A stretch of 64,000 nt of DNA, taken from contig NC_079882.1 of assembly GCF_029227915.1 (NCBI RefSeq), positions 22,325,001 through 22,389,000 on the forward strand. The letters are read 5' to 3'. Source of the stretch: Hydractinia symbiolongicarpus. Taxonomy: Eukaryota > Cnidaria > Hydrozoa > Anthoathecata > Hydractiniidae. The translations under genes and the position numbers were made by a program. The notes under the pieces were generated by a model. That model saw only the letters and a list, made by a program, of their open reading frames with translations, ran no database searches and was not told where the DNA came from. Of the stretch, positions 25,227 to 38,727 are shown piece by piece. The first letter of the stretch is position 1, and each line of letters opens with the position of its first letter.

Positions 25227-26059
25227 GCTTGGGAGAATTCTCTGTCATGCTTACTTTTGTTTGGGAAATGGAAATAAAGAGTTAAAAAGCCGAAAAATAA
25301 AGTCAAAGATATCAAACATGCCTTCTTCACTGATTATAGTAAAAACATTATTTTTCTTAGTAATATGTACAAATTTGTATTACGTCGTACGTAAAAATCA
25401 CGAAAGCACTGCAACTCAGTGCAAATTATAGACTTTCGTTTCAAAAGTAAACCATAAGTCGACTTGATCGTAAAAATAAACGAACCAGAATATCAGGACC
25501 ACATTTATTCAACCAAAACTTTGTAATCAAATTAGAAAATTCAAGAAGCATTTCGGGAAGAAATCAGGAAGACAGGAAGAAATATTCTCTGTTATGGATA
25601 GCGCACTTGCATCCAGAATTGAGAAAAGGTTATAGTAAAATGATTCAGAAAAGAAATGTGACCATTTCACAGGTGGTACTTGGATGTTATATTTACTCTA
25701 CCAAAATTAGGTACGATATATAAAATTAACATTAAATAATAGTAACTGAGAAATATACATCCTTAACGTTGGAAAACTTTGACTTTTTATTCTGGATAAG
25801 CAAAGTACAGGTTGCTACGCAAAGTTGAAGGTGTTGAATAGACTCCATACCCTTACAAAAATACCGTTCTAATGCTTTCGTTGACAGTGAAAAAGACAAG
25901 AGATTCGTACATGGTCGAAAAGTTTGCCTTAAAATTTGTGAAGCAATACATTTTTAAAAGCAGAAAGGAAAATCGTGTTTATGCATAAATTAAGACGTAC
26001 ACTGCAAAAAAATTACCTTTGGTTGAAATAGAATAAATTATATCAGAAAAGAAAATATA

Positions 26060-29000
26060 CTAACTAAACATTGTGACCAGATCAAAGCCATCAGGAGGGT
26101 CGTTTAATATGTTGTCTAAGTCAGTTTCAACTTCAGTAGTTTCGTTTGGAAGATTTGTCAGATTCAAAGTTTGTTTCGGAGAAAGTACCTGTTGGTTGGG
26201 CGGGTTGTTATTTACGTTGTTCGACAACAAGTTTTTGTTTGAATCTAACTTTATATTACTTGATTGGTCGCTGTTCGTCATATTCATCGAATTATTTAGT
26301 GTTTGTTGTTGTTGTTGATGATGAGCCAGTTGTTGTTGTTGTTGTTGCGCGTGCATTTGCTGGCGATAAACAGGATTATTACTCTTACCATCGCCAGAAG
26401 CATTAAAACTGCTATTCATTGACATGGCGGTATCTAACCTGGAATTATCTCGTAAAAGATTCGCTGGATTGCTCATGTTCATGTTCGTGGAAAAATTCTG
26501 GTTCTGCATCATATTCTGTTGTTGTTGACGTTGCAACAGAGCTTGTCGATGGGCCGCTCTTTTCTGCAACATAAAAAACTGCTCGTTGGTGTAAGTTCCA
26601 TTGAATCCATTATGATTCATCCCCAACATAGCTGGGTTACGTTGTTGTGGCATACCGTAGTTACCAAATTGTGAACTATCCATATTATCAGCGGTGATAC
26701 CCATCGTACGAGAAAGAGATGGGGGTGGATACCTATTAATCTGATTGCGCATGCGCATTTGCGAAGGATTCATACTGGTTGGATTGGACAGGTTCATATT
26801 AGTGTCTGGTTGTGAGAAATGCGAAAGTCGTGACGCAGTCTGCATGCTGTTGTTCATTAACATTTGTTGTTGTTGTTGTTGTTGTTGTTCTAAGTTGGGG
26901 TTCAAACCTTGATTCGGGTACTGCGGAGGAGCTTTATTAGTGGGGTTAAACATTGGCTGCTGTTCCAATCCTGTCCTAACATTAGCCATGTTGGGGTAAA
27001 TGTCATTCAACTGGTGTCTTCCACGCATAAAATTTCTCATAATACCAGCTCGACTTTGTGGAGTATAGACTGGCGGCGCAGTGTTGGGAAACAGTTGACC
27101 ACCTGCCACTTGGTCCATCTGGTACGGATTGGAGTAGTATCCCATTGGAGAATTCGGCTGTGGTTGTTGTGGCATCGCCATCTGTTCGTAAGTTTTCTGT
27201 TGAGGATTATATGGCTGATATTCTGCAGGAAATTGAAACGGATTCATATTATTCATCGTGTTTTGGATGGGTGACAACATATGCTGTGGCATATATTGTT
27301 TGTTTGTCATCTGATGCATTTGCAAGCGAGCTTGTTCTCTTTTTTTGTTAATAATATGCTCCTGCAACTTTTCCGTGGCTGTGGTTGGGCCACCGTTATA
27401 TAGATTGTTCATGTTGGGTACATTCTGTACATTGGGTAACGAACCTTGTTGATGTGTTTTATTAATGTGCTCGGCTAAATACTGACGCGCATTTGGCATG
27501 GCTGGTAACCTAGGCAGGTTAGGAGGCATCCCAGCCTGGATAGGCACATTCGAAGTAGGCATAGAACGCGATAATGAGTTGTTAAGGGATGAATTCAAAT
27601 TGTTCATAGGTGACTGCAACGAATTTTTAGGAGACTGCATCATGCTGCGCGGAGATCCTACAGGATTGTTGCTGACAGGTTGTCCATTCTTGACGTTTGT
27701 CAGATTTTTCATCTGTTGTTGACTTAACGCTGTGCTGATCATCGTATTCAGGTTCACTGGTCTGTTCTGATTGAGTTGAGTTTGTCCATTGTTTTGCATC
27801 TGGTCAGTCATTTGTTGTCCAGACGCGATCCTGTTTAAGCTGGCTAAGGGATTTAATGTCTGAGAAACAGATGCATTCTGTTGCTGACTTGTGTTTTGTT
27901 CTGAAAACGCCCATTTCTCTTGTGCGTTTTGCGATGAGTTATTAACCGACACATTGATGTTATTCAGATTCATTTCTCCATTCAAAACTTGATTTTCTGA
28001 TTTCACAAAATTATCATTAGCGCTGTTATTAACGTTTTTATTATTATTGTTGTTGTTATTTTTGTTCTTGTTACTTCCAGCAACCTCGCCATACAACGAA
28101 AACTTGTCGATATTTGCAAGGTCAGCTAAATCTGGTAACGTATTCGAATGATTATACTGGTTGTAGTTACCAGTCTCCGCTTGGGTGTTATTTACTAAGC
28201 TAGTACTGCCCGAAACACCTCCACTACAAGAACTGGCCATTGATACTTCAGCTTTCACTTGGTTGATATTCGGTGACTTCGCCATTTTATTCATATTGTC
28301 ATTTAGTACATCATTTAAATCGGAAATACCACTGCTATTGTTTGACAAGTTTCCAATAAGATTATCGCTCACACTCATTGCCGGGTTAACTACATTCGAA
28401 GTAGACAAAGCACTTGTAGCAACAGTTAATGAATTCGTTGAAGATTGTTGGAACGGATAAACATTCGGCTGTATAGACTGGTTAACATCATACGAAGGGA
28501 TTTTATACTGCGACTTATTTACATCTGGCATTCGAGAGATTTTCTTCAAGGGATCATCGCTTCCTCCTGAGTTATTAAAATCGGTATAAGAACGTTTCGT
28601 CGCTGCCTAAAGGTAAGCAAATAGAGACATACTAGAAAGTAAAATTTGCAACCAAACATTTCACGCAGTATCTTGGAAAGGAAGAAAAAAGGTCGTAGCT
28701 TTAATACACCAACTCGGTGCAAATAGATAATTTTATATAATTTATACTTTGATCAACATCATATCCGCAGCCTTTCCAGTTCACGTTTTTTTTCTCACCA
28801 AACTTGACACCCAGGTGAAAAAAATATGAAATATAAGTTTGTAAAATCAAATTTTTCTGACCTTAATAATTTCCAATGACGTCATAATTTTTTTTGAGTG
28901 GTCAATAACGAAAGTTACTATCGATCTCGCTAGCATCGTGTTAATTATTTATAAAGTTATAAATATACAAATTGTGTACATTAATATAAATTAACATTAA

Positions 29001-32000
29001 AAAGTCTCTTTTCATGTTTACCGTTAACTAATTATATCACGAAAATAAGGTTAAGCGAAAATATTTTGACTTCAACCAGGAAAAAAGTACATTTTACATT
29101 GCCAAAACAGCCAAAATTTTAATAACCAAACAACCATCTCGACCTGGTTGACGAACAACAAAAAAATAATTGTAACCTAGTAAGGCAGTTAGAACTTGTT
29201 ATACTTTAAGGAGATTTCAATTTATAGTTTTCAGTGATCACCAAAATTTGGTGTCCAAAAATATGCAAAAATATATATATGTCCAAAAACGTATATTTCG
29301 TATACTTGGCCTTAAACAGAAGTTAAGTGGTGGCATTGACAGATACGTCACCTAAAGTTCCGCAGCACATGACATTTTGAAAATCACTGAAGTTATGCCA
29401 TGTCAGTTGTTAGCAATCACACCATATTTCACGAAGCATTGGTATGCAGAAACGAACAAAAATTAAGCTTAAATCTTGTTGATTTTTGTTCCTGCTCAGT
29501 GCACAAATATGGAAAATTACACTGTAATGTTACATTCTCTCTAGAGCATACATACCAAGGTAATTTTTATACACATTTTTATTTTGAAGAAAAATGAAGG
29601 GTACTGCTAAATTTTGAAACATGGAGAAAATTGCGACAGTAAATTGATAAATTGACAAAGCTCTTGCGTAAAATGCTGTAAGGGGGGGGGGATAAAACTT
29701 AAGTTCTATATATTTTTTTAAAAAACACCCGCTAGACTCAAAAAACATGGGAGGCTAAAACCAAGATAGTATGTTGTTTTTGTGAAAAACAAACAGTATA
29801 CGCTGTCAATCAACATTATAAAACTTATACACAGGCAGCAAGAAATTACCAATTTTAATCGTGGTTGAGGTTTTCACACCGAATTTAATAAAACATAACA
29901 CTTTATTAAGAATAGATGGAACTCATAAAACACGTAAAACGATATTTATTTAATTTTCAAATTTTTAAACAGATGTAAAGGCTCACGGAATATTTATTTG
30001 ATATAAAATTTATTTTACAAGACATACAAAGAAAATAAAAAAAAATATTAGCTGATAAAGTTTTTTTTCAGAAGCTAAAATCTAAAACGTTTTCTATAAA
30101 AGAGCTTCCATAAAGCGGACGCTTGTGGGACACGAAAATTTGTCCGCTTTGATTAGATGTCCGCTTTGATTAGATTTCCGCTTTGAGGAGAAACGGAAAT
30201 ATTACAGGCCATAAAACTTAAATTTTTTGCAAGTCTTAATTCCAGGTTATGGTCTGGGGTTATATTTTTTTGATGTATCAAGAAAATGTTTACAGGGTTA
30301 AAATAAATTCCAAAACTTTTTTGCATAATTAATTCTGTTTTTTATAAACAATCTCATCGAATGTAGTAAAAATATCTCCTTACTTAATGAATTGAACAAA
30401 AATTCTTTCAATGGTGCACAGATGAAGGCAGTAAGTGACAAAAACTCGTGGCCATCCTGGATTCAAAACGGAGTACAAAAGAAATGGCTACTGAGGTCTG
30501 CTTCTTCGATCATTTTCTACTCCTTATTCTCAAGATGGTGAGATCCAGAGCAGTGTCTATATTTTCGAGAAAAATTTCATCGTGGTGTAACAAACCCTTT
30601 CTCAACTCAAGTTTACCATTTCAGGTGTGTTCGGATCCATAACAATCAAGATTCAAGTGTAATAATTCTACGTTTCACGTTTTTATTAAAGGACAAAAAT
30701 AGTAATAATCGTTAGGAAATTATTTTACGAATGTATTTACTTATAATATACTCCATACTGATGTAGGAAATATAGGAATCTTTCTCAGGGTATAAAAAAC
30801 TGCATAAAAAATACATAAAAAAATAGGCTAAAGTAAGGTGAGACTTTCACATCATGGCAGACAAGTTTATCAGCTAATAAATGGCTTCTAAACTCAAGAA
30901 TTTCCCTCTTAGGTAGCCTAACACTACTAAACCATTAGAGGAATTATCTTTGCTTGCTTACACAAGAAAACGGAATTCGTTGATACAAGTTTGTACTAAA
31001 TAAATATAAGTGAAAACTGATGAATTACCAAAACATACTTATTACATAAGCCTTATAATTTTTTTAGAGTAGCAAATGATGATTGTGTCTTTAGAGACAT
31101 TACTTAATACACAGTGTGTGAATTTAGACTGACAGCCTAGCTAAAACAAATGTTTTTAAAACTACAACAAACAAAAAAAAACAGACATAAAATCATTTGT
31201 TTCTGCACTGAGGTAGCTGGCAATTGTCATCAAAATTTTATTTTTTGTCAAATAATATAGGTGAAATTGTACCTGACTGATTAAAATTTTTTTTCCAAAC
31301 AAAATAACAACGTCATAAACATATAACAGCTTTCAACAACAAAAAAATTAAGCTTATTTAGGAACTGTAATTTTCACTGAAAAAAATGCTATATGTTAAT
31401 AACAACGTCTCATAACTAACTCTAAAGTTAATTATGCATAAAAGTTCAGCTGATTTTCTTTAAAATTAAAGAGAATTAAATTGACGGTTCAACAAATAAA
31501 ACTTTGGACACACTCGAAAGACAGGCAAACACATTTGAGAATTCTTATGTTTATAGTTCTTGCTTAGCCTAGAATAGAATAACGTACACAAGTTTTGTAA
31601 TTAAAAACAAACTAATAGAAATAATGCAAGATAACACAAATGATTTGCTTAAATTGACCAGAACAATTTACAAAACATGAATTTGGCATAAAAATATACA
31701 TTTAAAAAAATGACGTTTACTATTTGTTGTTGAAACCACAATTTTACTTGACTTTGCCATTCGTAAACTAATAGTAGAATAGCATGTACATGAAACACAG
31801 AGTAAAGAACAGTTAAATATGAAAAAAACCATGCAAAAAACATGAAAAGCCTTAGCCACCTGCTAGATATCTATTTAATATTATAATACGGAAACTGTAT
31901 GTCTCCGTCTGTAACACGCAAAGTAGATGCGATCATTTTGCTGTAGCCAAAAAGATGTCTTCTTTGTGAACAGCACAACGTCAATGCATTTAGACTGGCA

Positions 32001-35000
32001 TTAGTCACTAATCTAGTTTAATAAGAAAAGTAAAGCCTTCCATTGTGCTTTGAAGTTTGAGACTAAAAAGCTTGGAAACTTGGGTTGAAATAACTGACGT
32101 CATCTCCTGCATGGGTAACTAGGGAACACCTGGGACCAAAATAGGATTAACCCACTGGTTTGGATACAGAGGGGTTGATGGTGTTATCAAAGGACCTTCA
32201 AACTCCAAAATGTTTTGCAAGCGTTCGTTAAAAGCACGATTTTATAAATTTTTTAATAGGTATTTCAAGATTTACACAAGCAGGGGTAATCTTTTGAGTG
32301 TGTTCACGAGTCATTGCTGACATTTTTAGAACCAACATAAAATTGTGTCTGAGGCTAAAAGCTGCTTTTTTCACAGGCTTAATTGTTGGTTGTGGCATTG
32401 ATGATCTAATTCAAAAGTGTACCCTTAAAAATAGCCTGACTGAAACCAAAGATTAATTTTTGGTATGTAACTGAAATAAATTTAAAACAATATGTCTATT
32501 TTATTTAATCCCTGTTGTAGGCTCTTTTTTCTATTTACTCACTTCAGGTTTAAAAGGATTTGAGCCTGACAATGAGATATGTGAGGTTTCTCTTTGTAAC
32601 CCCACAGGTCAACTCAGGAATTGACAGATTTAAAGTTCGCATACACTTCTCTTTTTAAACGCATCTAAATAGTAAGAGAATTAGATTTATTTCACTTTAT
32701 TAAAAAAAAACAGTGGATGATTTGATTGATCAACAGGTCTTCTATTCGCTAACAGCTTTGCAAAGCTAGTTAATTAATCATTATTAGATAATGTGCTTTT
32801 AATGAATTGTTACAAAGAAAATGAGGTTTAAAATTTAATGACATTATCATCCATCAGTCCTGAAACAGGTGGGGTAAAATTCATATCAGTTAATTATTCC
32901 ATCGTTGACTCAGGTGGTCATTAGTGAGGGGTTGGTGGGGTGATACAACTGACGTCAGCACCTGTTTTTAAGTTATTTCTCAAAATAATGAATTCGCTAA
33001 TATTAAAGATACCAGTGATGCTAGTCTAATGCATTGACATTTTGGTGTGATCAGAAAAGTTAACAAAAATAGGACAAACATATTTCAGGTGTTTGTAATT
33101 AGCATACCATTATGTAGACATCATAAAATTAAGTTTTCACTAAGCTTTCCTTTTGAAATGCTATTTTTTAATTCCTAAAGCTGTATCAAAGTACAGGAAA
33201 CCTAACCTGCCTTATATTTAACTTTCTTGGGTGTGAATTCTCCTTCTAGTATGTACTTTAACTTTTTTTGTGTTTTACAAATGGCAAAATCTTTATTTAA
33301 GAAAAAACGAGGATTGTCAAATACTTGTGAAATTTAGTTTTTCAATTTTTGACCTTACTTGCAAATTGCAAAAGTTACACAAAAAAGGATCAAAGGTCTA
33401 AGTTTTTTTTAAAAAAACTATTGAAGTGCAAAGATAGTTAAAATCATTGAAGATGATTACTAAAACAAGGTTTAAAGATTGTAATTTATATACTTGATAT
33501 TTAATTTTAATACTAATTGTGATATATTAAACATTACTAAAAAAGTCATTTTCAAACATTTTGAACTAGTTGACCTCTTTTCTTATAAATATCTCTCACC
33601 CAACAGTCTATTTCATTAAATTTTTCGTATAGTACACTGCTTTTTCTTCTTCCCTGAAGTAAAGAAGTGTATAGATATTTTGTATGACAAGTAAAATCTT
33701 TAACATTATATATATTAAGAAAGTGCATTAATTATTTTATATATCTTCTTAACTGCTTGTTGAAAGCAAATGATCCTATACATTATTTCATTCAGATTTC
33801 CTTTACCAGAGAATTTTATGTACATGTACTGCTGAAGTCATCAAAAATCCTAAAACCTTTATTTTTTCTGTTGTCTTTCTACCTCTGGATTTTCTTGTGG
33901 GCTTTGAAAACTAGCTAACAACAACGAGTGATAAGTGTGAGTCAAGCTTTACAGTTAGGATTAACATATATAAAAAAGGAGTACTCAAAAATTAACGTGT
34001 TGCTATTCACCCCAATAAAAATAAACATGAATTTTAAAAACAAGCCTTACATAAGGGCTAATGTGAGGAACTAATAATACCCTTAACCTTTATACCCATT
34101 AAAATACTTACAAATTTAGAAAGAACTTGATCAAATAGATTTAGCTGAAATACTTTCGTTAAAATAAACAACAATGAACAATATATATTGCATTTTGCAT
34201 CTTTTATCTTTGCTATAAATACAACTTGGAAACTAATACCATTTTACACACTAAATTAAGGATAATATATGGGAAAGGAAGCATGCTAATCGTAATATCT
34301 TCTTTATATTTATTTAATATATGAAGATGAAGGTAATTCTAATTTTTTCCACCTAATTGAAACATATCGGATTTATCACATAAAGAAAAAGCTTTCTCCA
34401 TGTTTCACACGCACTTAAGAAATGTCTAAATTTTTCTTCCAGCATTGTTTAAACTTTCTGTATGGTGAAGGTTAGATACCATGACAACAAACACTTTGAC
34501 TGACAGGAAGTCCAACATAACCTTTTCTTTCACAATTTGCAACGTTATAACCGCCCACCTTGTGTAGCTGATACTTCTAAGTTAACTTCACCTATCATAC
34601 ACACACGGCACAGATACACACTGACAAATAAAAACTTATCCATGCGAAACATGACAAACACGCTATACCCAAACAACAAAACACAATAAAAATAGCACAG
34701 AATAAACAAAGACGAGCTGAAAATACATAAGAATTTACAAAGAACACAAAAAAGAAGAATCAGATGCTCCCACGTAGAGTTTAAGGTCTACTCACGCTCA
34801 ATACAGGAAGGAGAGGTAAAATATAAGCTCTTTTTTTTTTTTCTTTGTCTGTAAAATATCCAATTTTTTACCAATTTGATAAGGTGCTTTATTACTTGGG
34901 CCTATAACAATTTGCTTAAATGAAGAATCAGATTGATTTCAAGCCAAACGAAACGTATTTCAGCATTGATTTCATTTCAGCCTAAAATATTCTGTATACA

Positions 35001-36927
35001 AACACATTTTATATAAAAAATTAAAAAAAATAAATTATTGCGCATGCTTAAGAAGTTATTGCATGTGTTTAAGCAACTCCGATATGAAAAACATGTAAAC
35101 ACAACAATATCTCATTTTGGGTATCTAATGTCAGGTCCATGTAAAAGCTACCTAAGACTTCACAAAAGACTGGTAACAGCTCCTAACCAAAATATGACCT
35201 GAAACAGCATTGACAATTTTTTGGACTTCCCAGAAATTGTGACAGCAATAACATTTATTATTTTGATTGGCAAATGTTTGTTATTTGCATTTGCAGAAGT
35301 AAAATCCAAAACTTGGGAAAGTTTTTACTAAAGAAGGATTGCGCTCTTTAAGAAGATGAGATATTTTTTTTCAATAAATGCTTCAAAATTTGCATTGAGG
35401 AAAATAGATATGTGTGTACACAAGAGGCAGAAAATATACACAAAAGATTACCATGATCAAAGAACGAAACTGAGAAAAAATAATTAAGTGTCTTCCCTTT
35501 GAAACAATCAATAAATTTTGCTTATTATACTTCATTTAAGAACAAATTTATAAAAATTTATGATGTATATATATATTTTATATATATATATACTGAAAAA
35601 TGAATTTAAAATGCTAAAAGAGTTAAGAACAAAATAAGAACAGCTCAAGCTAAAGTCCAATTTCTCAATTCTGCTAAAAGGGTGTATAGAGCCAAGTTTA
35701 ACCCACATGGTCCAGCTTTTTGTGTCCTATCCATGTTACAAAATATGGTAAACATGGGCAGATCTTCTATAGACAGTTTTTAATAGGATGTAATGTTTTA
35801 ACTTTATATTAAAAACAATAAACACCAACAAATTGCAATAATCGAAGAGATTCACTTAAAGGGAAATATTCACTTAAAATTAAAACTATTTTTTAAAATT
35901 TTGGATCTTGTTTTTCTAAAAATAATATAAATGATTTTACTCTACTACACATTAAATTTAAAAAAGTTTAGACCAAAAATTAAGGACACTAATTTTTGGA
36001 CACAACAATTTGAACATTTGAGACAAATTTTAATTGGAATAGGAAGTAAAAAGATGTTGCTGGCCACACAAAAAAATTAGTCTTATAAAACTTTGGACAA
36101 TTAAATTTATTTTTGTCTCGAAATAAACAGGTTCAATTTTTTTTAGTCGTATGGTCCTGCTTTTTTACATCGCAGAATGCATGCGCATGTACTTCTATCT
36201 TCAAACTTTGCTAATCAATGACAAGTCACCTAGTTACATTGTCTAAGCAAGCAAATTATAGCTAGCTACAAACCTTACTTAAAAAAAAAGAAAAAAAGAG
36301 CGAGCAAAAACTTTCAAAATGGTGCACCGGAATCGGTTGTCAGATTTTCAAGAAAAAACATCAGATGACCACCAGTAATGCCCATCTAATATTATGAAAA
36401 ATCTTGTAGCAAATCGTGCAACACTACCAGCTCAATTAGCATAATTTGTTAAAGTTACCTTTAGTCTGAGTGGATGGGCTAACACAAAAATCAATTGAAA
36501 TAGTTTTGATATAGCTAGCTAGCCGGGTTGTTTCATTTTACAGAGTATAGGATCAGTTATGTGAAATGTACAGCCTGATGTAGCTAGCTTGCTTATTGAT
36601 AAAGACCAATAAATATAGGGTTTAGCTACACACCTGCTGCAATACTTCGTTGTTATTGAAGGCACCATTTAATTTAGTAACATTATTTGAATGATCACCA
36701 CTTGCATTCGCCATTTGTCGCAAAACTTCATACTGTTTAGTGATATTCTTTTGTTTACTAGGTTGAGCTCTCGCACGATCAAGAATCATTTCCTTCGTAT
36801 TATGCTCTCTACTCATTTGTGCTGGATGATTATTTATATACCTCGCTGTTGCTTCATTGTGCCGTTTTTTGTAAGACTCGAAGAGTTGTGTTACACTTGG
36901 CGTATGAGGATTTTGGGCGGTATCCAT
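26060..36927 (-). CDS. Mastermind-like Notch coactivator, 2 exons
   Basis: Exon 1 is 36927-36634 (98 residues) and exon 2 is 28606-26060, in phase, giving 946 residues. Mastermind proteins bind the groove between the Notch intracellular domain and CSL with an N-terminal helix and recruit p300. Residues about 11-58 align without gaps to the MAML N-terminal helix: a basic stretch then HNEATARY, matching the conserved EARY, then spaced acidic and basic residues. The rest is Gln/Asn/Met/Pro-rich low complexity with poly-Q and poly-N tracts. It ends in an acidic activation-like segment (TDLDNILNDPPDGFDLV). A short exon 1 with the Notch-binding helix, a very long first intron and a huge Q-rich exon 2 are also the known organisation of vertebrate MAML genes. 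Other Q-rich coactivators are possible but lack this N-terminus. Confidence 0.75.
28607..36633. other. 8-kb first intron of the mastermind-like gene
   Basis: No internal exon is needed, because exon 1 and exon 2 join in phase 0. The intron is AT-rich. It holds two or three TCCGCTTTGATTAGAT repeats near 30140-30180 and alternating TA runs near 35570-35592. It also holds three perfect TGACGTCA palindromes at 28877, 32095 and 32950. A short frame at 30448-30642 (+) is not convincing. I see no complete gene or clear element inside. Confidence 0.55.
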
Positions 36928-38727
36928 GACAAATTTAAATATGTAAACATTTATACATGCAACTGATTCTAAACATTGCTAATTTTTTTCATTATATACG
37001 GCATATCCACCATCTTTGCTTTCGAACCGTTCAATCATGCCTTTCGATTGTTTGATTTTTGACAGTCAGTAAGGTTTCAGATAACAAATCAACTTTGCTC
37101 TATTGTTTGAGCTAAGGAGAATTTAGATTTGATAATTTGTATAATCCCTGCTACAAAATTGTTATTTAACTTTTGGTTAATTTTACTTATTTTAAAGAAG
37201 CAAGAAACATTAATCATAGAAGTATTCGCTTTTAGTGCTTCAAAATATTGAATCTAAATTTTAAAAAAAGTGAATAGTTAAAATTTTCGGCGACAAAAAT
37301 CTCTTAACTTCAATGCTTTGATTGCCGTTTTAGCTTTGCTTGTTTACAAAATTATGAGAAAAGTGATTGACGTGATATTAAAAAGTTATTAAGGCTAAAA
37401 TCGAAAGTTTAAACCCGATAAACCTTGCAACAGCTTTTAAAAAGTTTCTTTTGTTTACGAACGTCCTTCTTTTAAAAGCAACAAAACTGAAGCGATGTTT
37501 TTTCTAAAAGAAGCATGATAAAATTCCAATTTACTTGTCCCACCAAAAAACATCCACGAAATATTTTATGCTCGTGTTAGAATTACTTCTGATCTTTATG
37601 CCTTAGGAAGAATAACTCTTACAACTGAACAACAGGAATCATTTTACACTTTTGCTATAAAAATTGATTTAAAACCATGGTGTTTATTTTTGGTTTGCCA
37701 CCTGTCTAGTACAAAAAGTATGTAAGTAATTAAAAGAACAACACTAAGCATAAAACAATAGTTTATTATTGTTATGTTTCAGAAAAATAATATATAAAAA
37801 CGTGCATTACATATCATTTTTCAGTAAATTATTGCTTTCCGGTAGCTAGAGTTTCTAACTATTCTGAACGTGCAGTGTCTAAGTAATCTAAGCATCAACG
37901 CGAACCATTTATTATTGCAAAGAATGACGGCACCAAACTTAATAGTTGCAATGATTGTTTAAAATTTAGTATACAAACATAAAAACATTAAAATATATGG
38001 CGTGTCTTATTACCTCGCAATTAGGCGATTAACGGTATATGATATGGTATAAGAGATTACTCCGTTTATCTCTGCACCAAGACCCTTTATGGACAAGGAC
38101 ACGTTTAATAGGTATACGGGGTAATATGTTAAAACAAAACAAAGAAAAAAGAAAAACAAATCTGCGGTGGAGATAAACCAGAAATAGCGAAACCTTGAAA
38201 GTTCCGTGTTTTCTTGCTTCAAGTTTATATCCTTTGGTAAAGTAGATAAAAACTGCAAAGGTCGCCCCAAATGAAAATCTTGATCTAATATATGAGACTC
38301 AAATTGCTAAGAGAAATTACCTTGAAGAAATACTTTGGACAAAATTTTGCATAACTGTACTCTTTGATAAAGAAAATCACGGTATGGGCAGTAAACAGAA
38401 GTAGGCCGGTAAATGATGGAAGTAGGGCGGTAAACTTAAAACGGATAAGATAGAGCAGAACATAGCTTATACCTTTTAAAAACTAAAACAAATCAAAGTG
38501 TTTGTCTACCCTATCGGATTTAAAAAAGGTTGGAAAAATTTTCAAGTCACAGAAAAAAATAAAAAATGTCAGACAAAACATTCGTCACTAAAGACGCCTT
38601 TCCATCCAGCCGGCGAAAACATTTGAAACAATCCTTGCCTATAGCTTTAAGTCAGTACTCTAATACAGAATTTATCGGGCAATATTTTCGTCCCTCCAAC
38701 ATTTTTTGTCCGATAAGGTAAAATAAA
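36928..38727. other. Intergenic between mastermind-like and Deg genes
   Basis: This should hold the promoter of the mastermind-like gene (minus strand, reading left) and the 3' UTR of the Deg protease gene. A frame at 38270-38010 (-) encodes an 86-residue peptide with a Phe-rich hydrophobic stretch. I do not recognise it, it overlaps no splice evidence, and I do not call it a gene. Confidence 0.45.

Larger units (their letters stand above)
19412..26059. other. Intergenic, no convincing gene
   Basis: This contains the ELYS promoter side (right of 19411) and the 3' flank of the mastermind-like gene. Frames of 60 to 119 codons occur (for example 24148-24507 + and 20927-20676 -), but none shows domain features, splice context or composition that I trust. 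The stretch carries several repeats listed separately: a GC-rich hairpin near 20552, GCTAGCATAAAA repeats, a roughly 155-base tandem array, a tRNA-like sequence, a CCTTGC tract, a SINE and a CTAT microsatellite. Confidence 0.5.

Noticed and set aside
26073-26406. Plus-strand frames over the mastermind-like exon
   Set aside because: They are shadows of CAG/AAC-type repeats in the minus-strand gene.
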